A model generated the notes under the pieces. The model saw only the letters and a program-made list of their open reading frames with translations, was not told where the DNA came from and did no database searches. Of a stretch of DNA of 64,000 nucleotides, positions 47,815-55,814 are shown piece after piece. This DNA comes from Primorskyibacter aestuariivivens. GTDB lineage: Bacteria; Pseudomonadota; Alphaproteobacteria; Rhodobacterales; Rhodobacteraceae. Location: the NCBI RefSeq assembly GCF_028023675.1, contig NZ_JAQIOZ010000001.1, positions 268,654-332,653 on the forward strand, written 5' to 3'. The position numbers were made by a program, and so were the translations under genes. Position 1 is the first letter of the stretch, and each line of letters starts with the position of its first letter.

Positions 47815-48162
47815 TCAAATCCGACGACGCGATTTGCCCTCAACCACCGGGATCGTGGCATATTCATGCGTCACCGGCGCGCGCAGCCCGCCGCCTGGGC
47901 CGTCATCGTCATCGTCGCCCATGCGCATGATCGCGATGCCGAACTGCACACCGGCAAAGACGATGCCGTTGAACACCCACAGCAGGAAAACCGCCAGCAG
48001 CCCGGCCTCGGTATGGGTCACCAGGTGCCAGAGATTGCCGATATTGAACCATAACAGCAGCGCGACAAACACCGCCGAGGCGGCAAACCCGATCAATACG
48101 TGTTTGATATATTCGCGCACCAGCTTGGGCAGCTTGGCGTCAGACAGTTTTGGCTCTGGCAT
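47815..48162 (-). CDS. Two-helix membrane protein
   Basis: This 115-residue protein has two hydrophobic helices (VLIGFAASAVFVALLLWF near residues 22-40, and LLAVFLLWVFNGIVFAGVQFGIAI near 55-80) and an acidic turn MGDDDDDGPGGG followed by a basic C-terminus (KSRRRI). The first 20 residues are charged and cytoplasmic-looking. GAGGGGGAT lies 5 nt before the ATG at 48162. Nothing diagnostic links it to a known family; it could be a small membrane accessory protein. It lies 96 nt downstream of the nusB stop on the same strand and could be read through from there. Confidence 0.7.
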   Translation of the reverse strand: MPEPKLSDAKLPKLVREYIKHVLIGFAASAVFVALLLWFNIGNLWHLVTHTEAGLLAVFLLWVFNGIVFAGVQFGIAIMRMGDDDDDGPGGGLRAPVTHEYATIPVVEGKSRRRI

Positions 48163-48258
48163 GGCATCCCCCTCATGCATGCCTAGAGAATAACCCTGAT
48201 AGGCCGTGATACAAGCGCAACGCGGGAAATGAGCGGCAATTGGCCGCCCCCAAGGGCC

Positions 48259-48756
48259 TCAGAATGCCTCGGGTTTGGCCTCGCGTGCCATGTGATCCAG
48301 CACGGCGTTAACGAATTTCGGCTCTTTACCTTCGGGAAAGAACGCGCCTGCGATATCCACGAATTCGACAATCACCACTTTCGGCGGCGCGTCCCCTTCG
48401 ACTAGTTCCGCGCCCGCGGCCCGAAACAGCGCCCGCAGTGTGGGGTCGATCCGGTCGATGGGCCATTTCGCCACCAGCGCCCGGTCGGTCATCTGGTCGA
48501 TCCGCGCCTGATGGTTGACCGCATCATCGACGATCCGGGCGAAGAGGTCGGGATCGCCCTCCTGCATCTCGTCGCCCTCATAGACCGCGCCAAACCGGTG
48601 ATCGAGGAACTCACGCTTGACCCGGGTCGAGCTTTGCCCCGCCGCTTCCATCTGGAACAGCGCCTGCACGGCATAGAGCCGCGCAGCAGAGCGCATCTTG
48701 CGTTTCTGGTTGCCGGACAGGGGTTTCGGCCCCTTGTCTTCTGTCTCGTCACTCAT
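48259..48756 (-). CDS. nusB: Transcription antitermination factor NusB
   Basis: This 165-residue protein is NusB, which with NusE/S10 binds boxA RNA during rRNA antitermination. The N-terminal helix RSAARLYAVQALFQMEAAGQS and the C-terminal PPKVVIVEFVDIAGAFFPEGKEPKFVNAVLDHMAREAKP match the family. An N-terminal extension of about 17 residues (MSDETEDKGPKPLSGNQ) is typical of alphaproteobacteria. It overlaps the ribH gene by 4 nt (ATGA at 48753-48756). The ribB/ribH/nusB order is common in alphaproteobacteria. Confidence 0.95.
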   Translation of the reverse strand: MSDETEDKGPKPLSGNQKRKMRSAARLYAVQALFQMEAAGQSSTRVKREFLDHRFGAVYEGDEMQEGDPDLFARIVDDAVNHQARIDQMTDRALVAKWPIDRIDPTLRALFRAAGAELVEGDAPPKVVIVEFVDIAGAFFPEGKEPKFVNAVLDHMAREAKPEAF

Positions 48757-49304
48757 GCGGTCGGGTTGCCTTTGCTCTGGCCAGCGATCTGGAATTCATC
48801 CTGCGCGGGGCGGAATCCCACCCCTTTGCGCGAAGCGCCCCACTTACGGCTGAGCGCGACAAGATGCAAGGCCGCAGCGGCCGCACCACCGCCTTTGTTC
48901 GAGCGCTCCGGATCGGCACGCACTTCGGCCTGTTCGCGGTTTTCAACGGTCAGGATGCCGTTACCAATGCAGAGCCCCTGAAGCCCCAAAAGCGTGATGC
49001 CGCGCGAGCTGTCATTGCAGACCGTGTCGTAATGCGTGGTCTCGCCCCGGATCACGCAGCCCAGCGCCACGTAGCCGTCGAAATTGCTCAACCGCTCGGC
49101 AATGCCGATGGCGGTGGGCACTTCCAGCGCGCCGGGCACTTCGACAATCTCCCATGTGCCGCCTGCCGCCTCGATCTCGGCCTTGGCACCGGCCACGAGA
49201 TTGTCGGCGATATCTTTGTAATAGGGTGCCACGACAATCAGGATTTTCACCGGCTTGTCGAATTCCGCACGCGGCAGGATGTAATGGGCTTCAGCTTCGG
49301 CCAT
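48753..49304 (-). CDS. ribH: 6,7-dimethyl-8-ribityllumazine synthase RibH
   Basis: This 183-residue enzyme makes lumazine from ribityl-aminouracil and dihydroxybutanone phosphate in riboflavin synthesis. Landmarks are VPGALEVPTAIGIAERLSNFDGYVALGCVIRGETTHYDTVCNDSSRGI, with the substrate-loop His, and the later GILTVENREQAEVRADPERSNKGGGAAAAALHLVAL. AAGC-rich sequence precedes the ATG, 5 nt after the ribB stop. The product is slightly longer than average through its C-terminus. It lies between ribB and nusB in one operon. Confidence 0.96.
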   Translation of the reverse strand: MAEAEAHYILPRAEFDKPVKILIVVAPYYKDIADNLVAGAKAEIEAAGGTWEIVEVPGALEVPTAIGIAERLSNFDGYVALGCVIRGETTHYDTVCNDSSRGITLLGLQGLCIGNGILTVENREQAEVRADPERSNKGGGAAAAALHLVALSRKWGASRKGVGFRPAQDEFQIAGQSKGNPTA

Positions 49305-49309
49305 GATGA

Positions 49310-50419
49310 TTACTCCGTGATCGGGCGGGTGCCCACGATTTCCAGCCCATAGGCGTCAAGACCCACATATTTCGTGGCCTCGTGATCAGTCAGCAGGATC
49401 AGCTTCGACAGCCCCATGGCAGACAGGATCTGGCTGCCCAGCCCCACTTCGCGCACGGTTTTGGGGCCGTCCTCTTCATCGCGCAGCAAACGCGCCTGCG
49501 GGTTGCGGAACAGACAGATCGCGCCGCGCCCCTCGGCGGCCACGATCTCCATCGCGCGCTGCAACTCGTCCGAGCCACCCACGCCCAGCACATCCTCCAG
49601 CGCATTGAGCGCATGGGTGCGCACCAGAACCGGCTCGGGCGTGGTGACGTCGCCCTTGGTCATGACCACATGTTCGGTGCCTTCGGTCATGTCGGTGAAA
49701 ATCCTGAGCGTCCAATCACCGCCATGTTTCGAGCTGACCTGCTGTGTCGCGGTCTCGCGCACAAGGTTGTCGTGACGACGGCGATAAGCGATCAGGTCGC
49801 TGATCGTGCCGATCTTCATCCCGTGTTTCTGGGCAAAAGCCACCAGTTCGGGCAGGCGCGACATGGTGCCGTCCTCGTTCATGATCTCGCAGATCACGCC
49901 GGACGGGTTCAGACCGGCGAGCCGCGAAACATCCACCGCCGCCTCGGTATGGCCCGCACGGACCAGCACGCCGCCCTCACGCGCGCGCAGCGGGAACACA
50001 TGGCCCGGCGTGGCAATCTCGGAGGGCGTGGTGTTGGGATCAATCGCCACCGCCACCGTGCGTGCCCGGTCATGGGCCGAAATGCCGGTGCTCACGCCTT
50101 CGCGCGCCTCGATGGACACGGTAAAGGCGGTCTCGTGGCGCGAAGAATTCGACGTCGCCATCATCGGCAAGCCCAGCGCATCCAGCCTCTCACCCGGCAT
50201 CGACAGGCAGATCAGCCCGCGCCCATGGGTGGCCATGAAATTGATCGCGTCAGGCGTGGCCATCTGCGCCGGGATCACCAGATCGCCCTCATTCTCGCGA
50301 TCCTCATGATCGACAAGGATGAACATCCGCCCGTTGCGCGCTTCGTTGATGATTTCCTCGACGGGGGAAATCGCGTCGCTCCAGTTTTCCTCGACCGGTC
50401 CGGGGGTTTCAAAGCTCAT
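49310..50419 (-). CDS. ribB: 3,4-dihydroxy-2-butanone-4-phosphate synthase RibB with degenerate RibA-like domain
   Basis: This 369-residue protein has a complete RibB half: DHEDRENEGDLVIPAQ, ATHGRGLICLSMP, GHTEAAVDVSRLAGLNPSGVICEIMNEDGTMSR. The second half (from about residue 230) is related to GTP cyclohydrolase II, with EGRGAICLFRNP. It has lost the zinc-binding Cys set that normally follows VLVRTHA; that region reads LNALEDVLGVGGSDE. It therefore probably lacks cyclohydrolase activity, like the RibBX variant known in Proteobacteria. It starts the ribB-ribH-nusB operon. Confidence 0.92.
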   Translation of the reverse strand: MSFETPGPVEENWSDAISPVEEIINEARNGRMFILVDHEDRENEGDLVIPAQMATPDAINFMATHGRGLICLSMPGERLDALGLPMMATSNSSRHETAFTVSIEAREGVSTGISAHDRARTVAVAIDPNTTPSEIATPGHVFPLRAREGGVLVRAGHTEAAVDVSRLAGLNPSGVICEIMNEDGTMSRLPELVAFAQKHGMKIGTISDLIAYRRRHDNLVRETATQQVSSKHGGDWTLRIFTDMTEGTEHVVMTKGDVTTPEPVLVRTHALNALEDVLGVGGSDELQRAMEIVAAEGRGAICLFRNPQARLLRDEEDGPKTVREVGLGSQILSAMGLSKLILLTDHEATKYVGLDAYGLEIVGTRPITE

Positions 50420-50550
50420 GGCAAAGGCTCCTTTGGCTTGGGTTGGGGGGATAGTGGATCATGCAGGGTTTGGAAAGGGGATGTGACAGCGGTCATTGCC
50501 CCGCTTGCCTGCATTGCGTAGCGTCACACCCATGCGGAGGAGGCCGACCA

Positions 50551-50985
50551 ATGGAGACAGAAACAAAGATCAAGCTGCTCGCCGGGCTCGTCGGGCTGGC
50601 GGGTTTCCTGTTCTCGGTCGTGCAATATGTGCAGGTCCAGCGCGTCAACGCCTCTGCCCCTTATCTCGAACGCAAGCTCGCTTGGTGCGAGGAAGCGATT
50701 GAGACCGCCTCGGCCATCGCCACGCGCCGCCCCGCTCAGGTCGAGGACCTTGCCCGCTTCGAGGAAATGTATTGGGGCGTCATGGGGTTGATCGAAAACG
50801 CCGCGATCACCCGTGCGATGGATGGTTTCCACACCGCTCTGGCCAATAACGCCCCGGACGCGGAAGATGTGAAATCCGACCCCTCCAGCCGCAAGACGCT
50901 TCAGGGTCATGCGCTGGCGATTGCCCATGCCTGCCGCCGCGAACTGTCCCATGACTGGTCATCCAGCTGGGCGCGGGAGCGTTAA
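50551..50985 (+). CDS. Single-helix protein of unknown function
   Basis: This 144-residue protein starts METETKIKLLAGLVGLAGFLFSVVQYVQVQ, a short cytoplasmic tail and one membrane helix (about residues 8-27), then a long helical soluble domain (LEEAIETASAIATRRPAQVEDL, FEEMYWGVMGLIENAAI). GGAGGAGG lies about 7 nt before the ATG at 50551. It is divergent from ribB with 131 nt between them. It is monocistronic and ends just before the palindrome at 50995-51036. I do not recognise the family; its shape recalls small membrane-anchored helical proteins of unknown role. Confidence 0.75.
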   Translation: METETKIKLLAGLVGLAGFLFSVVQYVQVQRVNASAPYLERKLAWCEEAIETASAIATRRPAQVEDLARFEEMYWGVMGLIENAAITRAMDGFHTALANNAPDAEDVKSDPSSRKTLQGHALAIAHACRRELSHDWSSSWARER

Positions 50986-50994
50986 AATATTGCG

Positions 50995-51036
50995 CAATTC
51001 CGGATGCAAAACCGGTATCCAGTTTTGCCGGAATTG
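50995..51036. repeat. Intergenic palindrome
   Basis: CAATTCCG pairs with CGGAATTG, and GCAAAAC with GTTTTGC, around a CGGTATCCA loop with a 3-nt bulge. It lies between two converging genes (stop at 50985; stop at 51039) and could terminate both. Confidence 0.65.
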
Positions 51037-51038
51037 TT

Positions 51039-51389
51039 TTAGTCGAAAATATCCTCGATCACGTCGAACGCGTCTTCAAACGCGTCGCTGAGAAAGTTTC
51101 CGAACCTCGATTTCTTTTTCTTCGGTTTCTTGCGCTTGCGCGTGATCTCGGGTTTTTGCCGTTCCCAGAGCGGATTGGGCGTGGCCCTTCCGCCCTTGGC
51201 CTTTTTGCCCTTGGCAGGTTTGGAACGATGCGCTGCCGGGTCGATATTCTCCGACGGCATCAGCTTCATGTCATGCAACGGCGCACCACAGGAGGAACAG
51301 GCCAGTTCATGCCGCTTGTCCCCGCGCAGCACCAGCGCCGCTCGCGTTCCGCAGTAACAACATGTGGCGATCTTGGTTCCCTGCGGCAT
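51039..51389 (-). CDS. Zinc-ribbon protein with basic tail
   Basis: This 116-residue protein has an N-terminal zinc ribbon: TCCYCG near residue 10 and CSSCG near residue 32, a CxxC...CxxC pair. After about residue 50 it is Lys/Arg/Pro-rich (SKPAKGKKAKGGRATPNP, TRKRKKPKKKKSR) and ends in an acidic helix (FEDAFDVIEDIFD). This makes it likely to bind nucleic acid or RNA polymerase, although no partner is visible. It lies 37 nt upstream of the rlmB stop on the minus strand, between palindromes. I do not know a named family for it. Confidence 0.7.
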   Translation of the reverse strand: MPQGTKIATCCYCGTRAALVLRGDKRHELACSSCGAPLHDMKLMPSENIDPAAHRSKPAKGKKAKGGRATPNPLWERQKPEITRKRKKPKKKKSRFGNFLSDAFEDAFDVIEDIFD

Positions 51390-51426
51390 GACAGCTCCTG
51401 TTTTGCTGCGCTCTATCTATGCACGA

Positions 51427-52209
51427 TCACCCACGAGGCAAGCTGGCATAAAGCGCCACGGCGGCGGCATTGGACACGTTGAGCGAGCCGAACCCCCCGG
51501 CAAAGTCGATCCGCACCAACGCATCGCAGGTCTCACGCGTCTTTTGGCGCAAGCCCGGCCCCTCGGCCCCCAGAACCAGCGCCACGGGGCGGTCCATCCG
51601 CCCCTCCAGCGCGGCTTCGATGCTCTGCTCCGCCTCGCCCGCAAGTCCCAGAACGAGATAGCCCATCTCCTGCAATTCAACGATGGCATCGGCGAGGTTG
51701 CGGACCTGCAAATAGGGCTGGCGTTCCAATGCGCCGCTTGCCGTCTTGGCCAATGCGCCGGTCTCGGGCGCGGAATGATGGCGCGGCGCAATGACCGCGC
51801 GGGCACCGAACACCTCGGCCGAGCGCAGAATCGCCCCCACGTTATGCGGGTCGGTGACCCGGTCCAGCAGGATCAGCCGCTGCGGTCCCGCCCCGTCTGA
51901 CAAAGCCACATCCGCCACGCTGCCCCATTGCAGCGGCTTGACTTCAAGCGCGGCGCCCTGATGTACCGATTGCGGATCGAGGGGCGCAGGAAACTTGCGC
52001 GGATCGGCCATTTCCGGCTCCATCCCGCTGGCCGCGATGGCCTCGGCCAGCTTGTCAGCGGCATTGCGCGTCACAATCAGGCGCAGTTTTTCGCGAGCCG
52101 GGTTTTGCAGCGCGTCGCGCACCGCATGCAGCCCGAACAGCCACACCGTTTCCGCCGCTGCCAGGCGCTTGGCCTGTTCCTTGGCCACGACCCATTTGGG
52201 TTTCTTCAT
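51427..52209 (-). CDS. rlmB: 23S rRNA (guanosine-2'-O-)-methyltransferase RlmB-like (SpoU family)
   Basis: This 260-residue SPOUT methyltransferase has an N-terminal substrate-binding domain (AETVWLFGLHAVRDALQNPAREK) and the knotted catalytic domain with RLILLDRVTDPHNVGAILRSAEVFGARAVI (motif 1 with the essential Asn-Arg), RPVALVLGAEGPGLRQKT (motif 2) and LNVSNAAAVALY (motif 3). The AAAGGG-containing leader precedes the ATG at 52209. It is on the opposite strand from the tRNA-Tyr gene. A perfect 12-bp-stem palindrome (52283-52307) lies in its upstream region. RlmB over TrmH is by the length and the presence of the extra domain. Confidence 0.9.
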   Translation of the reverse strand: MKKPKWVVAKEQAKRLAAAETVWLFGLHAVRDALQNPAREKLRLIVTRNAADKLAEAIAASGMEPEMADPRKFPAPLDPQSVHQGAALEVKPLQWGSVADVALSDGAGPQRLILLDRVTDPHNVGAILRSAEVFGARAVIAPRHHSAPETGALAKTASGALERQPYLQVRNLADAIVELQEMGYLVLGLAGEAEQSIEAALEGRMDRPVALVLGAEGPGLRQKTRETCDALVRIDFAGGFGSLNVSNAAAVALYASLPRG

Positions 52210-52282
52210 GTCACGCCCTTTCTTTGGCGCGACAATGCCCGTCCGCCCCGCCCGGCGCAAGCCGCTGGCCGCGCGCGCAGAG

Positions 52283-52307
52283 GTCGAATTTTCGTCGAAA
52301 ATTCGAC
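52283..52307. repeat. Perfect palindrome upstream of rlmB
   Basis: GTCGAATTTTCG and CGAAAATTCGAC form a perfect 12-bp stem with a one-base T centre. It lies about 75 nt before the rlmB start and 88 nt from the tRNA-Tyr gene. It could be an operator or the stem of an intergenic repeat. Confidence 0.6.
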
Positions 52308-52394
52308 GCCGTCAGGAAAGTTGAACCCGCGCCGGAAAACACGATTTTTCGCCTTGACCTCCTATCTCACCATCTTTAATCAGCCCGACACAGT

Positions 52395-52478
52395 GGGCGA
52401 CAGGCCGCAAGGTGTGGCAGGGGACTGTAACTCCCTCGCGGAGACGCACGCCTGGTTCGATTCCAGGGTCGCCCACCA
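52395..52478 (+). tRNA. tRNA-Tyr (GTA anticodon)
   Basis: The 84-nt sequence folds as a class II tRNA with acceptor GGGCGAC/GTCGCCC, discriminator A, encoded CCA (52476-52478), and T arm CCTGG-TTCGATT-CCAGG. Anticodon loop CTGTAAC gives GTA at 52427-52429, hence tyrosine, and the long variable arm CGCGGAGACGCACG fits this class. The next gene, a P-type ATPase, starts 111 nt further on. Confidence 0.95.
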
Positions 52479-52589
52479 CTTCCCCCAAGCTTGGACTGCG
52501 TGGTTTCCACGGTCCCTCCCTGATCTGCATCAAGGGATTCATCCGCACGGCTGCTAGGCTGACCCCGTGTTCAGGGAGGCAGCGGGCAT

Positions 52590-55271
52590 ATGGCTGAGTA
52601 TCACAACAGTGCTCTCAGGGATGTTCTGGAACAGCTGGAAACCGGGGCAGACGGGCTGTCGTCACAGGACGCGCGCGCGCGTCTTGATCGCTATGGCCGC
52701 AACGAACTCAAGGTTTCACGCGATACGCCGGAAATCGTCAAGTTCCTGCTGCAGTTCAAGAATTTCTTTGCCATCTTGTTGATCATGGGCGGCGCGCTGG
52801 CGCTCACCGCCGAACGGCTCGACCCCGGACAGGGCAATCTTTATATTGCGATCGCCCTGATTGCCGTGGTCTTCCTGAACGCCGCCTTCACCTATTTCCA
52901 GGAGCATCAGAGCGAACGCATCATGGACAGCTTCCGCAAGATGCTGCCCTCGATGATCACCGCCCTGCGCGATGGCCGCCCGCAGGAGATTGCGGCAGCA
53001 GAACTGGTCCCCGGCGACGTGATCGTGCTCAACGAAGGTGACCGGGTGCCCGCCGATGGGCGGCTGATCGAGGCCAAGGAGTTGAAGGTCGACAATGCCT
53101 CGCTGACCGGCGAGAGCGAGCCACAACTGCTCGACGCGGGCAAATCCGCCAATGCCGTTCTGGAAAGCCCCAACATGGTCTTTTCCGGCTCGCTCGTGCA
53201 GAACGGCGAAGGCAAGGTGGTGCTGGTCGAGACCGGCATGAACACCCAGATCGGCAGCATCGTGGCCCTGACCAAGGCCACCGATGCCCATGAAACACCG
53301 ATCCACAAAGAGCTGAAATACTTCATCAAGGTGATCAGCTTCATCGCGATCTTCCTTGGTGTGAGCTTTTTCGCGGTCTCGGTCGCCATCGGCAACGGTG
53401 TGATCGGCAGCCTGATTTTTGCCATCGGCATCATCGTCGCCAATGTCCCCGAAGGCCTGTTGCCCACCGTGACCCTCAGCCTGACCATGGCCAGCCGCCG
53501 CATGGCGCAGAAAAACGCGTTGATCAAGAACCTCGAAAGCGTGGAAACGCTGGGCTCCACGACCGTGATCTGTACCGACAAGACCGGCACATTGACCCAG
53601 AACAGGCTGGGCGTGAACACGGTCGTGGTGGGCGGCAAGGAACATGCCGCATCGGACAAGCTGGCCGCAGGCGCACCGGCTTTTGGCCAACTCCTGCGCG
53701 TCATGTGCGTGTGCAACAACGCCTATCTGACCGAGGATGGCTTTGCAGGTGACGCCACCGAAGGCGCGCTGCTGATCTATGCGCAGGACCACGTGGATTT
53801 GGCCGCGTTGCGCAAAGTCGAGGAAATCGCCGAACAGCCCTTCAACTCGATCACCAAGCGCATGATCACCGTGACGGATGCGGGCGACGGTCCCGAGGCG
53901 ATGCTCAAGGGCGCGCCCGAGGTGGTGCTGGCGATGTGCGACCGTATCGCGCTCAATGGTGGCGAATACGATCTCACCGAAGAGCGCCGCGCCGAGGTCA
54001 TCCAGACCTATCGCACGCTGGCGGGCCGTGGCGAACGCGGGCTGGCTTTTGCTGCGCGCCCCTGCCGCCGCGACGAGATGCCCGAGACGGGGTATGTGTT
54101 TCTGGGCCTGACCGGCATGATCGACCCGCCCCGCCCCGAAGTGCCGGACGCTTTGGCGCGCTGTCATTCTGCGGGCATCCGGGTGATCATGCTGACCGGC
54201 GATTTCGGCCTGACCGCCAAGACCATCGCCCAACAGATCGGTATGGTGGGCGAACATGGCCGCGTCATTCAGGGCGATGAACTGTCCGCCATGTCCGAGA
54301 CAGAGCTGCAAAAAGTGCTGCGCGACGAGCCCGAGATCATCTTTGCCCGCATCGCACCGGCGCAGAAAATGCAGGTGGTGCAGGCGCTTCAAGCCAATGG
54401 CGAAACCGTGACCGTGACCGGCGACGGGGTCAACGACGCGCCCGCGCTCAAGAACGCTGATATGGGCGTGGCCATGGGCGTGATGGGCACCGATGTGGCC
54501 AAGGAGGCATCGAATATGGTGCTGATGGATGACAATTTCGCCACCATCGTCACCGCGGTCGAGGAAGGCCGCACCATCTTTGACAATATCAAGAAGTTCA
54601 TCGCCTATATCCTGACCTCGAACATTCCCGAAATCCTGCCTTTCATCGCCTTTGTGTTGCTGGACATTCCGCTGCCGCTGACGGTGATCCTGATCCTGTC
54701 CATCGACCTTGGCACCGATATCCTGCCCGCGCTGGGCCTTGGCGCGGAAAAGCCCGAGACGGACGTGATGAAGCGCCGCCCCCGCCCGCGCGGCGAACGG
54801 TTACTCAGCCGCAAACTGCTGCTCATGAGCTATGGCATCGTCGGCATGTTGCAGGCCGCCGCCGGGTTCTTCACCTATTTCACCATCCTGTATTCCGGCG
54901 GCTGGGAATGGGGGCAGGATCTGGCCTCCTCCGATCCGCTCTATCGCACGGCAATCACCGGCTTTTTCGCCTCGATCATCATCTGTCAGGTGGCGGATGT
55001 GATCATCTGCCGGACCCGGCGGCAAAGCCTTTTGACCGTTGGCTTCTGGTCCAACAAGCTTGTGCTGGTGGGCATCGCGTTCGAACTCTTGCTCTTGGCC
55101 AGTATCAGCTACATTCCCGCCTTCAACACCTTCTTTGGCACCGCACCGCTTGAGCTGTGGCATCTGATGCTCTCGGTCCCCTTCGCATTGACAATCCTGA
55201 TCGGGGACGAGATCCGCCGCGTCTTTGTCCGGCGCGGCAATCCGTTTGTGCTGCGCTGGTTGACATGGTGA
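52590..55271 (+). CDS. P-type ATPase, type IIC-like (Na,K-ATPase-like) cation pump
   Basis: This 893-residue cation pump shows the full P-type set: TGESEPQ, ICTDKTGTLTQ with phosphorylated Asp330, MLTGDFGLT and TGDGVNDAPALKNADMGVAMG. The membrane part has NVPEGLLPTVTLSLTMASRRM and SIDLGTDILPALGLGAE with paired Asp706 and Asp710. These match the NVPEGLLATVT and IDLGTDMVPAISLA segments of animal Na,K- and H,K-ATPases better than SERCA. The length is a little shorter than the animal alpha subunit. GGGAGG lies before the ATG. No beta-subunit gene is adjacent. Substrate ions are predicted as Na/K or H/K. Confidence 0.88.
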   Translation: MAEYHNSALRDVLEQLETGADGLSSQDARARLDRYGRNELKVSRDTPEIVKFLLQFKNFFAILLIMGGALALTAERLDPGQGNLYIAIALIAVVFLNAAFTYFQEHQSERIMDSFRKMLPSMITALRDGRPQEIAAAELVPGDVIVLNEGDRVPADGRLIEAKELKVDNASLTGESEPQLLDAGKSANAVLESPNMVFSGSLVQNGEGKVVLVETGMNTQIGSIVALTKATDAHETPIHKELKYFIKVISFIAIFLGVSFFAVSVAIGNGVIGSLIFAIGIIVANVPEGLLPTVTLSLTMASRRMAQKNALIKNLESVETLGSTTVICTDKTGTLTQNRLGVNTVVVGGKEHAASDKLAAGAPAFGQLLRVMCVCNNAYLTEDGFAGDATEGALLIYAQDHVDLAALRKVEEIAEQPFNSITKRMITVTDAGDGPEAMLKGAPEVVLAMCDRIALNGGEYDLTEERRAEVIQTYRTLAGRGERGLAFAARPCRRDEMPETGYVFLGLTGMIDPPRPEVPDALARCHSAGIRVIMLTGDFGLTAKTIAQQIGMVGEHGRVIQGDELSAMSETELQKVLRDEPEIIFARIAPAQKMQVVQALQANGETVTVTGDGVNDAPALKNADMGVAMGVMGTDVAKEASNMVLMDDNFATIVTAVEEGRTIFDNIKKFIAYILTSNIPEILPFIAFVLLDIPLPLTVILILSIDLGTDILPALGLGAEKPETDVMKRRPRPRGERLLSRKLLLMSYGIVGMLQAAAGFFTYFTILYSGGWEWGQDLASSDPLYRTAITGFFASIIICQVADVIICRTRRQSLLTVGFWSNKLVLVGIAFELLLLASISYIPAFNTFFGTAPLELWHLMLSVPFALTILIGDEIRRVFVRRGNPFVLRWLTW

Positions 55272-55352
55272 CGCTGCGAAAAGAACTGAACTGATCGCTT
55301 CATTTTGACACGAACACCCTATCTTGATCTGCAAGCAGACAGGAGGGGTCGC

Positions 55353-55811
55353 ATGGAACTGACAGTCAACGGACACAAACATGAGGTGGATGTCGAAGAC
55401 GACATGCCGCTGTTGTGGGTCTTGCGCGACGAGTTGAAAATTTCCGGTGTGAAATATGGATGCGGTATCGCCCAATGCGGTGCCTGCACCGTGCATATCG
55501 ACGGCGAGGCCGTGCGCTCCTGTCAGGTGGCTGCCGCCGATGTCTGGGGCGCGGTGACCACCATCGAAGGGCTGGGAACGCCGGACGCGCTGCATGCAGT
55601 TCAGGCCGCGTGGATCGAACATCAAGTGGCGCAATGCGGCTACTGCCAGTCCGGCCAGATCATGCAGGCCGCGTCGCTTCTGGCCGAAAACCCGGCACCC
55701 AGTGATGCGGATATCGACGATGCCATGTCCGGCAATCTCTGCCGCTGCGGCACTTACAGCCGTATCCGTGCCGCCGTGAAAACTGCCGCCAAGAACCTGC
55801 AGGAGGCGTGA
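55353..55811 (+). CDS. 2Fe-2S subunit of molybdenum hydroxylase (IorA-like)
   Basis: This 152-residue iron-sulfur subunit is the small partner of a xanthine-dehydrogenase-family enzyme. The plant-ferredoxin cluster is in [24 protein letters not shown], and the second, C-terminal cluster is in [17 protein letters not shown] and [10 protein letters not shown]. The ATG at 55353 has AGGAGG upstream. It ends 3 nt before the large subunit gene, so they are cotranscribed. The closest known relatives by domain order are the isoquinoline 1-oxidoreductase alpha subunit and related aldehyde-oxidising enzymes; the actual substrate is unknown. Confidence 0.9.
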   Translation: MELTVNGHKHEVDVEDDMPLLWVLRDELKISGVKYGCGIAQCGACTVHIDGEAVRSCQVAAADVWGAVTTIEGLGTPDALHAVQAAWIEHQVAQCGYCQSGQIMQAASLLAENPAPSDADIDDAMSGNLCRCGTYSRIRAAVKTAAKNLQEA

Positions 55812-55814
55812 TCC

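Noticed and set aside
52479..52589. Integration site (att) of a genomic island beside tRNA-Tyr
   Set aside because: No integrase gene and no direct repeat of the tRNA 3' end were seen in the window.
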